Assembly (NCBI GenBank): GCA_021812265.1
Contig: JAKAOI010000108.1
Coordinates: 1 to 7,402 of the forward strand
Source: Chloroflexota bacterium
GTDB taxonomy: Bacteria > Chloroflexota > Ktedonobacteria > Ktedonobacterales > JACDGC01
Reading direction: 5' to 3'
DNA: 7,402 bases
In this document: one piece after another, positions 1 through 6,985 of the stretch
Layout of the letters: each line of letters begins with the position of its first letter
How positions within the stretch are numbered: the stretch's first letter is position 1
Program-made: the position numbers and the translations under genes
Notes under the pieces: model-generated
The model's database searches: none
What the model was told of the DNA's origin: nothing
Seen by the model: only the letters and a program-made list of their open reading frames with translations

Positions 1-474
1 CCACCAAAAGCCAATAAGCAGGAAAGACGCCAAGCCTACTCCAGCCCAGCCTACCAACAGAAATAAAAAGTTATCCGCCAAAACCAACAAAAGCATTGCG
101 GTAATAAAAAAATTCATAAACGCGAAAAATCGCTCGTAAGCAGGATCTTCATCCATATAGCCGATTGAATATACATGTATGAGAAAGCCCACCCCAGTAA
201 CAACCATCGTCATGATAATGGATAACTTATCTACCAGCAAGCCAGCGTGAATTTCCAATGTTCCCGATGTTACCCAGCGCCATAAAACAATATCGTATGG
301 CGCGGTTGAAGCCCCATACGCAAAAAAGTCCCCGGCGGCCAAAATAAACGCCAGCGCAACAGTTCCGCAGCCTATCAGGTTGACAAGCCATTTGGGAAGC
401 AAATTTCCGCCGGCGCCAAGAATGATAAAGCCTGCAAGAGGCAGCGCCAGCATAAGTGGTGTATATGCGAGCAT
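1..474 (-). CDS. nuoL: NADH-quinone oxidoreductase subunit L, N-terminal part (runs off the left edge)
   Basis: This is the first 158 codons of NuoL, the distal antiporter-like membrane subunit of complex I, thought to carry one of the proton channels. The start ATG at 474-472 follows AAGGGG (485-490) by 10 bases, and that site overlaps the end of nuoK. Hydrophobic segments lie at about residues 4-22, 31-48, 79-103, 114-133 and 135-157. Family landmarks are the DxLS stretch at 82-85, VTGVGFLIHVYSIGYM at 92-107 and VLADN at 131-135. The TM5 motif that is normally GWEGVG reads GWAGVG at 142-147, so the conserved glutamate (E144 in E. coli) is alanine, codon GCT at 45-43. The rest of the protein, including the TM7 lysine, is outside the window. 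Family assignment is secure; whether this copy pumps normally is open. Confidence 0.96.
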   Translation of the reverse strand, partial: MLAYTPLMLALPLAGFIILGAGGNLLPKWLVNLIGCGTVALAFILAAGDFFAYGASTAPYDIVLWRWVTSGTLEIHAGLLVDKLSIIMTMVVTGVGFLIHVYSIGYMDEDPAYERFFAFMNFFITAMLLLVLADNFLFLLVGWAGVGLASFLLIGFWW

Positions 475-481
475 ACTCTAT

Positions 482-787
482 TTACCCCTTCAGCGTATTC
501 ATTTCATCAATATCTATTTCCTTGCGTGTGCGGAATATCGCTACGATAATCGCCAAACCGACAACCACTTCCGCAGCAGCTACGGTCAGTGATAAAAAGA
601 CGAATATCCAGCCATCTACCGACCCAAGAGCATTGGCAAACGCCATAAATGTAAGATTTACGGCGTTCAACATCAGTTCAATAGACATAAAGATGACTAA
701 CGGATTACGCCGAACCAGCACGCCGATAACACCGATACTAAACAAAATTGCGCTGACTATAAGATATGAATTTAATGAAACTGCCAT
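482..787 (-). CDS. nuoK: NADH-quinone oxidoreductase subunit K
   Basis: NuoK is a small three-helix membrane subunit of complex I, homologous to MrpC, that contributes to the proton path between NuoJ and NuoN. The product is 101 residues, the usual family length. Three hydrophobic segments lie at about 6-24, 30-53 and 60-85. The two conserved intramembrane glutamates are present: E37 in SIELML and E73 in [11 protein letters not shown] (E36 and E72 in E. coli). The frame stays open upstream to an ATG at 829, which would add 14 residues inside nuoJ. The start at 787 is preferred because it gives the family length and has a GAGG site 6 bases upstream. The start lies 1 base after the nuoJ stop, and nuoL begins 7 bases downstream, so translational coupling is likely. 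Confidence 0.97.
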   Translation of the reverse strand: MAVSLNSYLIVSAILFSIGVIGVLVRRNPLVIFMSIELMLNAVNLTFMAFANALGSVDGWIFVFLSLTVAAAEVVVGLAIIVAIFRTRKEIDIDEMNTLKG

Positions 788-788
788 A

Positions 789-1343
789 TTAATCCTCAGA
801 TTTTGCGCGAGATCGCCGGCCCAGCACAACTGCGCCTAAAATTGCAGCAACGATAATAGCGCTGGTTACTTCAAACGGAAATAAAAAGCCGTGAAACAAC
901 GCCATACCAAACGTCTCGGTATTGCCGCTGCCCGGCGCGCTGATTTGTGTGAAAAGATTATTGGAGCCTTGCGCCACTGCGTCCGGAGCTATTTGCGCAT
1001 GAATAAGCAATAAAAAGCTTGCAAGCGCCGCAAAAATAATTCCGGCAATAACCCCAACCAGCCGCTGCCACGAAATATGATCGGCTGTTTGCAGCGCCGC
1101 CTTATCGGAAGAAAGCATAGTAACCACAAATAAAAACAGCACCATAATAGCGCCGGCATAAATAAGAACCTGCGCGGCGGCAATAAACATACCGTTGAGT
1201 ATTAAATAGAACAGCGCAAGCGATAATAAATTTACTATCAGCGACAGCGCCGAATAAATAGCGTTGCGAAACGCTATAACCCCAATACCCGACGCAATGG
1301 CCAACGCCGCAACAGCCGAAAAAGCCAGTATATTTGCTGACAT
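789..1343 (-). CDS. nuoJ: NADH-quinone oxidoreductase subunit J
   Basis: NuoJ is a membrane-arm subunit of complex I (mitochondrial ND6) lying between NuoH/NuoA and NuoK. The product is 184 residues with five predicted helices at about 4-24, 27-50, 53-77, 94-114 and 148-173. The third carries the most conserved part of the family, [20 protein letters not shown] at 55-74; this helix forms the pi-bulge that is thought to rotate during coupling. The loop at about 117-145 is polar and glycine/serine-rich, and the tail is short and charged (RRSRAKSED). The ATG at 1343 lies 6 bases after the nuoI stop, with AAAGGGA (1353-1359) 9 bases upstream inside the nuoI end. nuoK begins 1 base after the stop. 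Nothing in it looks damaged. Confidence 0.96.
   Translation of the reverse strand: MSANILAFSAVAALAIASGIGVIAFRNAIYSALSLIVNLLSLALFYLILNGMFIAAAQVLIYAGAIMVLFLFVVTMLSSDKAALQTADHISWQRLVGVIAGIIFAALASFLLLIHAQIAPDAVAQGSNNLFTQISAPGSGNTETFGMALFHGFLFPFEVTSAIIVAAILGAVVLGRRSRAKSED
794..797 (-). promoter_or_regulatory. Shine-Dalgarno site that fixes the nuoK start
   Basis: GAGG on the minus strand sits 6 bases before the ATG at 787, inside the last codons of nuoJ. It supports this start over the in-frame ATG at 829. Confidence 0.7.
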
Positions 1344-1349
1344 ATCGAT

Positions 1350-1952
1350 TTATCCCTTTGACTCAAATTCAGAACCAAGTAAAATATCTTTACGCGATTC
1401 TAAGTCGCCTTGCCCCACAGCAGCCGCAGATGCGCCGCCGCCATCAAAATATCCCTGCCGGGCAGGAACAGACTGTGGCGTCTCCTCGGGCGGCTGCGGA
1501 TACCAGTCTGCGGCGTTGCCGCGATCAGCCACTCCCGAAGCGTCAAGCATCTGCTCTTTATGATAGACCATATCTTCCGGCCACTGCGCCGCCAATTCAA
1601 ATTGATTGGTTAATGTAATTGCGCCGGTTGGGCAGGCGTTTTCGCAATAGCCGCAAAAAATGCAGCGCAGCAGGTTGATATCAAAAATTCTGGAGTAACG
1701 TTCTCCTGCCGAAACCTGCTGTTCCGGTGTATTTTCGGCGGGTTCAATATAAATTGCGTCTGCAGGGCACGCCGCCGCACATAAAAAACAGCCCACACAG
1801 CGCTCTAAACCGTTTTCATAGCGATGCAGCGCATGGCGGCCGCGAAATCGCGGTGAAAGATTTCGCTGCTGTTCCGGATACGAAACCGTAACCGGCTTAC
1901 GGCCAAATTCGCGTAACGTTGTTCCTAACCCTTTGATGATATCTGACGCCAT
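1350..1952 (-). CDS. nuoI: NADH-quinone oxidoreductase subunit I (two 4Fe-4S clusters)
   Basis: NuoI carries clusters N6a and N6b, which relay electrons from NuoG toward N2 next to the quinone site. It sits at the junction of the peripheral and membrane arms. The 200-residue product has two complete CxxCxxCxxxCP motifs: C52, C55, C58, C62 and C97, C100, C103, C107. The N-terminus (about 1-25) is the usual amphipathic membrane-contact region, and PRFRGRH at 34-40 is a family landmark. After about residue 136 there is a tail of roughly 60 residues rich in Pro, Gly, Ala and Glu, longer than in short NuoI proteins of about 160-180 residues, and probably disordered. The ATG at 1952 has GGAG 10 bases upstream. 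The gene lies 85 bases after nuoH and 6 bases before nuoJ. Confidence 0.97.
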   Translation of the reverse strand: MASDIIKGLGTTLREFGRKPVTVSYPEQQRNLSPRFRGRHALHRYENGLERCVGCFLCAAACPADAIYIEPAENTPEQQVSAGERYSRIFDINLLRCIFCGYCENACPTGAITLTNQFELAAQWPEDMVYHKEQMLDASGVADRGNAADWYPQPPEETPQSVPARQGYFDGGGASAAAVGQGDLESRKDILLGSEFESKG

Positions 1953-1976
1953 AAACAGTATTCTCCATATTCTCGC

Positions 1977-1994
1977 GTTCAGCGCAAACTGAAC
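1977..1994 (-). repeat. Short inverted repeat in the nuoH-nuoI gap
   Basis: A perfect 6-base inverted repeat (GTTCAG/CTGAAC) with a 6-base loop lies in the 85-base gap between nuoH and nuoI, ending about 24 bases before the nuoI ATG. No U-run follows it on the minus strand, so it is not an intrinsic terminator. It may be a weak mRNA hairpin or chance. Confidence 0.35.
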
Positions 1995-2037
1995 CGATAT
2001 TTACCTTGCGCGTACCTCGGCGATATACAACCGCCGC

Positions 2038-3228
2038 TTACGAAATCGCCGCAGTTTCCGGCGGCGGTGTGCTTTCTACTTTTACCAAACGCACCGATGA
2101 CGGCAACGCAACGCCTTCGGTAACCACACTGGCCTTTTTGGGGCGCATTTCTCCTGCAGCGGCGTATCCGGCAATCAGCAAAGTTATTAACCCAAACACG
2201 CCGGCAATCCACCAAGGCTGCTGAAACGCTACAATATATGCGGTTACTAATAGATTCAACACCGATAATGGCATTAAAACCTGCCACCCCAATTTCATGA
2301 GCATATCATAGCGAATACGCGGCAATGTTGCCCTCAGCCACATAAACACAAATAGGAATAAGGCAACTTTTACTATAAATATAAGTATTGATAATCCGGG
2401 AATGTTTTCCAAGCCAAAAAATGTCCAGCCGCCTAAATACAACGTCGTCAGCACCGATGAGGTAGTAATCATATTGATGTATTCAGACATTTGGTAAAGC
2501 GACCAACGCAACCCGCTATATTCCGTCAAATAGCCGGCTGTCAGTTCCTGCTCGGCCTCCGGCAAATCGAACGGCGCGCGGTTCACTTCAGCCAGCGCCG
2601 CTATGCCATACAGCACAAAGCCCAGCGGCTGCGCTAATATAAACCAAATATGCTGACTGGTTTGCTGATGCACGATACCTATCATACTCAGTGTGCCTGC
2701 AAGCATAATAACGCCGGAAAGCGATATCGCAATGCTCACTTCGTAAGAAACCATCTGCGCGGCGGAACGCAAAGCGCCAAGCAGTGAATATTTATTGCCG
2801 GAAGACCACCCGCCAAGCACAATGCCATACACCGCCAGTGATGACATAGCCAAGATATACAATACGCCGACATTAATATCTGTCAGCGCAGGCTGCCAAT
2901 ATGAAGGCAGCGAGCCAAGTTTATCTCCTAATGGCACAACACCAAACGCGGTTATAGCAACAAAAATTGAGATAGTTGGCGCAAGCAGAAACACAACCGT
3001 TTTTGCTTGTGTGGGAATAATTTGTTCTTTAAATACCATTTTCAGCGCATCGGCAATCGGCTGCAACAGACCAAACGGCCCCAGCCGGTTTGGGCCAACC
3101 CTGCGCTGAAATCTTGCCAACACTCTTCGCTCTATCAGCGTCAGATATGCAAATGCGCCAAGAAGTCCGGCAATGATGATAACACTTTTTACCAGTGCTG
3201 CTAGCAATTCAAGCGCAATTTGTGACAT
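2038..3228 (-). CDS. nuoH: NADH-quinone oxidoreductase subunit H
   Basis: NuoH (mitochondrial ND1) is the membrane subunit that builds the quinone chamber and links the redox arm to the proton channels. The 396-residue product contains LIERRVLARFQRRVGPNR at 31-48, WSSGNKYSLLGALRSAAQMV at 141-160 and the acidic loop beginning AEVNRAPFDLPEAEQELTAG at 213-232. Helices fit at about 11-30, 77-97, 120-139, 162-182, 195-213, 253-270, 280-299 and 314-334. Beyond this usual set there is another hydrophobic segment at about 338-358 and a polar tail to 396, so the protein is longer than the 325-residue E. coli one. The ATG at 3228 has AAGG 9 bases upstream. An ATG at 3233 is out of frame. It lies 96 bases after nuoG and 85 before nuoI. 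Confidence 0.97.
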   Translation of the reverse strand: MSQIALELLAALVKSVIIIAGLLGAFAYLTLIERRVLARFQRRVGPNRLGPFGLLQPIADALKMVFKEQIIPTQAKTVVFLLAPTISIFVAITAFGVVPLGDKLGSLPSYWQPALTDINVGVLYILAMSSLAVYGIVLGGWSSGNKYSLLGALRSAAQMVSYEVSIAISLSGVIMLAGTLSMIGIVHQQTSQHIWFILAQPLGFVLYGIAALAEVNRAPFDLPEAEQELTAGYLTEYSGLRWSLYQMSEYINMITTSSVLTTLYLGGWTFFGLENIPGLSILIFIVKVALFLFVFMWLRATLPRIRYDMLMKLGWQVLMPLSVLNLLVTAYIVAFQQPWWIAGVFGLITLLIAGYAAAGEMRPKKASVVTEGVALPSSVRLVKVESTPPPETAAIS

Positions 3229-3250
3229 AACATAAAGCCTTAACTTTCGC

Positions 3251-3264
3251 GCCGCTGCCGCGGC
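3251..3264 (-). repeat. GC-rich hairpin in the nuoG-nuoH gap
   Basis: A perfect GCCGC/GCGGC inverted repeat with a 4-base loop lies about 22 bases before the nuoH ATG. No U-run follows on the minus strand, so a terminator is unlikely. It could shape the mRNA near the nuoH ribosome site (AAGG at 3238-3241). Confidence 0.4.
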
Positions 3265-3273
3265 TAAATTTCT

Positions 3274-3292
3274 GCATATCCATAAAATATGC
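3274..3292 (-). repeat. AT-rich inverted repeat in the nuoG-nuoH gap
   Basis: GCATAT and ATATGC form a perfect 6-base inverted repeat around a 7-base loop, next to the GC-rich hairpin at 3251-3264. The role is unknown; it may be chance in an AT-rich spacer. Confidence 0.35.
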
Positions 3293-3324
3293 GTTATGTT
3301 AAAGATTCTTTCAGCAATCCCCTA

Positions 3325-5505
3325 TCAGAGATTTGCCGAAACCATTTCTTTCTCTTCGGCAAATGCCCATTGTTTACCAGAATCGCCGATTTCTCCCCGC
3401 GACATACCCATATACAGTGGCACATTCATAGCAATTTCTGTCAAAATATCCGACGGAGAGCGATACGAATATTTTACCCCCAGCCGAGAAGCAATGCCTT
3501 TAATAATTTCCCAATCTGGCCGCGGACCAATCAGCGGATTCATAGCTCGGTGCAGCACTTGCACGCGCCGCTCTAAATTTGTAAATGATCCAATTTTTTC
3601 AGCGTAGGAAAGCGCGGGCAGCACAACATGGGCATATTGTGCAGTTTCATTCATAAATAAAGTTTGCACAACTAAAAAGTCCAGCGATTTCAACAAATCG
3701 GGTTTTTCCATATGTTTTGCCGGATTAGCGCCCATCACCCACAATAATTTTACTGCGCCATTCAGCATAGCGTTATAATCAAAGCCAGGCTGATCTATTT
3801 TTACATAGCCGGGGCCGGTATCAGGCAACACCCCCATATCGCGAGCGCCAACGGAATTGGCCGCATGGAACAGGGGGCCAACGCCGCTGTTTTTGCGGGT
3901 AATCAAGTCTATCATCATACCTAAATCAAAAACATCGGCTGCCAGTGTTTCATTGCCGGAAATCTTGGTAGTCATTTCATCATACAGCACAATCGCGCCG
4001 GCAGAAGCAGCCAGCTCGCGCGCCAGTTCGCGCAATGCCGAGGCAGAAACCCCCAGCGCAGCTTCCATCCGCTCTGGCGAATAATCGGCGTAGCGGGCGC
4101 TGTGCGACTGAATCAGCTTGGTGTTGCTTTCGGCAAAGTTTCCGCGCCATAATTTTTCTTCAATAACAGTATACGCCAGCGATTTTGCAATGGCCGATTC
4201 CGAACCGCGTTTAATGGTTAACACTTGGCAGGCAAACGCATCTGCATGTGTCGGCTCAGATGAAATAACGGTTACCTTTGCGCCGTTGCGCAAACCCTTT
4301 TTCACACGCAGATCCAGCGTCATTTGCCGCGCATAAGGATCTGCGCCCAAAAGCACAATGCTGCCGGCGTGGTCCAAATCGGCAATGGCGCCGGTATAAA
4401 CCCACGGAACCGCTCCGCTGTCCGAAGACGGAAATACACCATGATAATGATCGATATTTCGTACACCAAGGCATTCTCGCACAACTTTTTGAAAGATATA
4501 ATTTTCCTCATTTGTAGTGTGGGTAGAGCCAATGGCGCCGACTAACTGCGGATTACGCTGGGCGGCTTCCTTTAATTTTTCAGTAACATAATCAAGGGCT
4601 TCATCCCAAGAAACCGGGGTGAGCGTATTATTTCTACGAATCATCGGCTGTTTTAGCCGCTCTAAACTGTTCACATCATCATGCCGCCAGCGGCCGGTAT
4701 CACACAGCCAACCATCATCTACAGCGTCATTTGTGCGTGACATATGCCGCAACAGTTTATCAACACGCACATTTGCCTGAACATTGCAGCCAACAGCGCA
4801 GCCGGAACAAATGGTTGCGGTTCGCCGCAACTCCCACGGACGGCTGATAAACCGATATGATTTTGCTGTAAGCGCCCCAACAGGACATATTTCTACCGTA
4901 TTGCCCGAAAAAATTGTGTCAAACGGCGCATCGGGGTTTACCGCAACTTGCGTGCGATAGCCGCGGTTTTCCATGATAAGACCAGGCTGCATGGCAACTT
5001 CATGGGTGAAGCGCACGCATCGCTGGCAGGCAATACAGCGTTCGCGGTCTAACAGGATATTATCACTGACCGGAACAGGTTTTATAAAATGTCGTTTTTT
5101 AAGATCGAATCTGCTGGCCCCCGGCCCATACTGCAGAGTAAAATCTTGCAAATCGCACTCGCCGCCTTTATCGCAAACGGGGCAATCCAGCGGGTGATTA
5201 ATCAGCAAAAACTCTAGCGTCCCTTTGCGCGCCTGTTTCACCAAATCCGTATCGGTGTGTACGATCATACCCTCGGCGCATTCGGTTGTGCATGCTGTTT
5301 GCGGTGGTTTAGGAATTTTTTCAATTTCCACGAAGCACATACGGCATGCGCCAAGCGGAGACATTTTAGGGTGGTAGCAGTAGATTGGAATATCTATCCC
5401 CAATTTTTGAGCCGCCTGCCACACCACGGTTCCCTTGGGAACAGAAACCTCTTTCCCATCTATTGTAAGTGTTACCTGCGAGGCAGCCTGTTGATTCTGT
5501 GTCAT
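3325..5505 (-). CDS. nuoG: NADH-quinone oxidoreductase subunit G, with cluster N7 ligands
   Basis: NuoG is the large peripheral-arm subunit that carries electrons from NuoF toward NuoI. The 726-residue product has, in order: a 2Fe-2S ferredoxin domain (N1b; C43, C54, C57, C72); the His-Cys3 site of N5 (H104, C108, C111, C117); N4 (C157, C160, C163, C207); a complete CxxCxxxCx27C set for N7 (C233, C236, C240, C268); and from about 283 a molybdopterin-oxidoreductase-like domain that is structural in this family. It is shorter than E. coli NuoG (about 908) and close to the mitochondrial size, but keeps N7, which mitochondria lack. The start at 5505 is the first in-frame ATG after the TAA at 5527-5529. 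The site ahead of it is only GAGAG, 10 bases upstream. It lies 111 bases after nuoF. Confidence 0.97.
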   Translation of the reverse strand: MTQNQQAASQVTLTIDGKEVSVPKGTVVWQAAQKLGIDIPIYCYHPKMSPLGACRMCFVEIEKIPKPPQTACTTECAEGMIVHTDTDLVKQARKGTLEFLLINHPLDCPVCDKGGECDLQDFTLQYGPGASRFDLKKRHFIKPVPVSDNILLDRERCIACQRCVRFTHEVAMQPGLIMENRGYRTQVAVNPDAPFDTIFSGNTVEICPVGALTAKSYRFISRPWELRRTATICSGCAVGCNVQANVRVDKLLRHMSRTNDAVDDGWLCDTGRWRHDDVNSLERLKQPMIRRNNTLTPVSWDEALDYVTEKLKEAAQRNPQLVGAIGSTHTTNEENYIFQKVVRECLGVRNIDHYHGVFPSSDSGAVPWVYTGAIADLDHAGSIVLLGADPYARQMTLDLRVKKGLRNGAKVTVISSEPTHADAFACQVLTIKRGSESAIAKSLAYTVIEEKLWRGNFAESNTKLIQSHSARYADYSPERMEAALGVSASALRELARELAASAGAIVLYDEMTTKISGNETLAADVFDLGMMIDLITRKNSGVGPLFHAANSVGARDMGVLPDTGPGYVKIDQPGFDYNAMLNGAVKLLWVMGANPAKHMEKPDLLKSLDFLVVQTLFMNETAQYAHVVLPALSYAEKIGSFTNLERRVQVLHRAMNPLIGPRPDWEIIKGIASRLGVKYSYRSPSDILTEIAMNVPLYMGMSRGEIGDSGKQWAFAEEKEMVSANL

Positions 5506-5539
5506 TTGCGCAATTCTCTCATCAGTTTAAATCTCTCAT
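5502..5539 (-). other. Two overlapping mini-ORFs leading into the nuoG start (possible translation leader)
   Basis: On the minus strand an ATG at 5539 opens MRDLN-stop. Its TGA overlaps, as TGATG, the ATG at 5522, which opens MRELRK-stop. The TGA of that one overlaps the nuoG ATG as ATGA. The first ATG has GGAG (5549-5546) at a good 6-base spacing, while nuoG itself has only a weak GAGAG. The two mini-ORFs begin with near-identical ATGAGAGA sequences 17 bases apart. This could couple translation into nuoG, or be chance overlap in a repetitive spacer. Nothing shows that the peptides are made. Confidence 0.3.
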
Positions 5540-5547
5540 GAATCTCT

Positions 5548-5565
5548 CCGCAGGGGACCCTGCGG
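5548..5565 (-). promoter_or_regulatory. Strong hairpin in the nuoF-nuoG gap
   Basis: A perfect inverted repeat, CCGCAGGG/CCCTGCGG on the + strand, gives an 8-base stem with a 2-base turn, or a 7-base stem with a 4-base loop. It lies between the nuoF stop (5617) and the nuoG start (5505). On the minus-strand transcript it is followed by AGAGATTC, not a U-run, so it does not look like an intrinsic terminator. The last two G of the stem are also the first bases of the GGAG ahead of the mini-ORF at 5539, so folding could partly hide that site. It could alternatively be an mRNA processing or stability element. Confidence 0.5.
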
Positions 5566-5616
5566 GAAGCGCTCTATCAGAATAAGTTCATATATTATTG
5601 AACGCGAACATAAAAA

Positions 5617-6918
5617 TTATGTGTGTGACACCGCGGCAGAGCGGTTATGCTCACTTAACGGACAATTGTGATGGATAATATGATATTCAAATTCTTCGCG
5701 GAATAATTTTATGGCGCTGGTAACCGGAGTTATTGCTGCGTCGCCCAAAGGACAGAAGCATTTACCGGACATATTATTGCAAATATCATTCAGTAGTTGC
5801 ACATCTTCAGCGCGCCCATGTCCTTCTGCAAGCCTTTCCAGCAGCTGAGCCAGCCAAAACGTGCCTTCCCGGCAAGGAGAGCATTTCCCGCACGATTCAT
5901 CACGATAAAATTCTTCCATACGGCTCACAGCGTCTACTATACAAGTAGAATCATCAATTACAATTACGCCGGCCGCGCCAAGCATAGACCCTGCGGCAGC
6001 GACGCTTTCATAATCCATGGGTGTATCAATTTTATCGGCGCTTAACATAGGTGTTGAAGATCCGCCGGGAACAAACGCTTTTAACTTGTGGCCCTTCCAC
6101 ACACCGCCGCCAAATTCTTCGATAAGAGTGCGAAACGTCGCCCCCATCGGCAATTCATAATTACCGGGTTTATTCACGTGGCCGCTCAGGCAGAAAATTC
6201 TTGTGCCTTTGCTTTTCTCTGTGCCATAAGCGGCGTACCATTCGGCGCCGTTTTCAATAATGGCGGGAACAGTGGAAAGCGTTTCACAATTATTGATGAC
6301 GGTTGGGCCGCCATATAAACCGGACGCAGCAGGAAAAGGCGGCTTCAGCCGTGGATAGCCGCGTTTGCCTTCCAGCGATTCCATCAGCGCAGTTTCCTCG
6401 CCGCAAATATAAGCGCCGGCGCCGCGATGCAGCACAACATCAATATCTGCGCCGGAACCCATAATATTTTTTCCGGCGTACCCTGCCGCATATGTTTCCG
6501 CAATCGCGCGTTCCAACTGGCGCGCTGCAAAGGCCAGTTCTCCGCGGATATAAATAAACGCCTGTTTTGCGCCGGTGGCGTACGCCGAAATAATAACACC
6601 TTCTACCAACCGATGAGGAATTTTCTCCATAATCATGCGGTCTTTGAAGGTGCCCGGTTCGCTTTCATCTCCGTTTGCGCAAAGATAGGTCGGTTTGGAA
6701 CTATTTTTAGCAAGAAAGCTCCATTTCATCCCGGTAGGAAAGCCTGCTCCGCCACGGCCCCGCAACCCAGAATTTTTAACCGTTTCCAAAACTGCCGCGG
6801 GTTCCATAGCCAGCGCCTTGCGCAACGCCTGAAATCCGCCATGTTGGGTATAAACCGAAAATGTATCTATTCCTGGAATATCTATATTTTGGGTAACAAT
6901 CCGCACTTGTTCTGTCAT
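5617..6918 (-). CDS. nuoF: NADH-quinone oxidoreductase subunit F (NADH- and FMN-binding)
   Basis: NuoF oxidises NADH with FMN and passes electrons to cluster N3 at the tip of the peripheral arm; it works as a pair with NuoE. The 433-residue product has the FMN/NADH glycine-rich loop GLRGRGGAGFPTG at 51-63, NGDESEPGT at 82-90 near the flavin, GAGAYICGEETALMESLEG at 166-184, and the N3 ligands C343, C346, C349 and C389 (ESCGKCSPCREGT, then CFCPLGD). The tail after about 412 is polar. AGGTAAGG (6931-6938) lies ahead of the ATG at 6918, but its AAGG is 12 bases away, a long spacing. The gene heads the block: no nuoE precedes it, a 363-base gap and then ppa do. Length and motifs are normal. Confidence 0.98.
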   Translation of the reverse strand: MTEQVRIVTQNIDIPGIDTFSVYTQHGGFQALRKALAMEPAAVLETVKNSGLRGRGGAGFPTGMKWSFLAKNSSKPTYLCANGDESEPGTFKDRMIMEKIPHRLVEGVIISAYATGAKQAFIYIRGELAFAARQLERAIAETYAAGYAGKNIMGSGADIDVVLHRGAGAYICGEETALMESLEGKRGYPRLKPPFPAASGLYGGPTVINNCETLSTVPAIIENGAEWYAAYGTEKSKGTRIFCLSGHVNKPGNYELPMGATFRTLIEEFGGGVWKGHKLKAFVPGGSSTPMLSADKIDTPMDYESVAAAGSMLGAAGVIVIDDSTCIVDAVSRMEEFYRDESCGKCSPCREGTFWLAQLLERLAEGHGRAEDVQLLNDICNNMSGKCFCPLGDAAITPVTSAIKLFREEFEYHIIHHNCPLSEHNRSAAVSHT

Positions 6919-6950
6919 AACGATGCCGCGCCTTACCTGAAATTACAACA

Positions 6951-6970
6951 TATCTCTTTTTATCGAGATA
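6951..6970. repeat. Palindrome overlapping the candidate nuoF promoter
   Basis: TATCTC and GAGATA form a perfect 6-base inverted repeat with an 8-base centre. It contains the candidate -10 hexamer and lies 33-52 bases before the nuoF ATG. A position like this suits an operator for a dimeric regulator, or a hairpin in the 5' leader. It could also be chance; no regulator is encoded in the window. Confidence 0.35.
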
Positions 6971-6985
6971 AAAATCTAATGTCTA
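6957..6985 (-). promoter_or_regulatory. Candidate sigma-70-type promoter for nuoF and the nuo block
   Basis: On the minus strand TAGACA (6985-6980) and TAAAAA (6962-6957) are separated by 17 bases, matching the -35 and -10 consensus at 5/6 and 4/6 positions. A transcript would begin near 6950, leaving about 32 bases before the nuoF ATG, which fits a leader carrying the AGGTAAGG site. The prediction is by eye only, and AT-rich sequence gives such matches by chance. Confidence 0.35.

Noticed and set aside
788..829. nuoK starting at the upstream ATG at 829
   Set aside because: It would add 14 residues inside nuoJ not expected in the family; the ATG at 787 gives 101 residues and has GAGG at 6 bases.
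456..839. + strand open frame of 127 codons opposite nuoK
   Set aside because: nuoK on the other strand has family length, both key glutamates and a ribosome site; this frame is its antisense shadow.
1979..2287. Minus-strand frame of 102 residues overlapping the nuoH end
   Set aside because: It lies in another frame of nuoH, whose own frame continues through conserved helices; the translation shows no family features.
5548..5565. Intrinsic terminator between nuoF and nuoG
   Set aside because: The stem is strong but is followed by AGAGATTC instead of a U-run on the transcribed strand, and nuoG clearly belongs to the same block.
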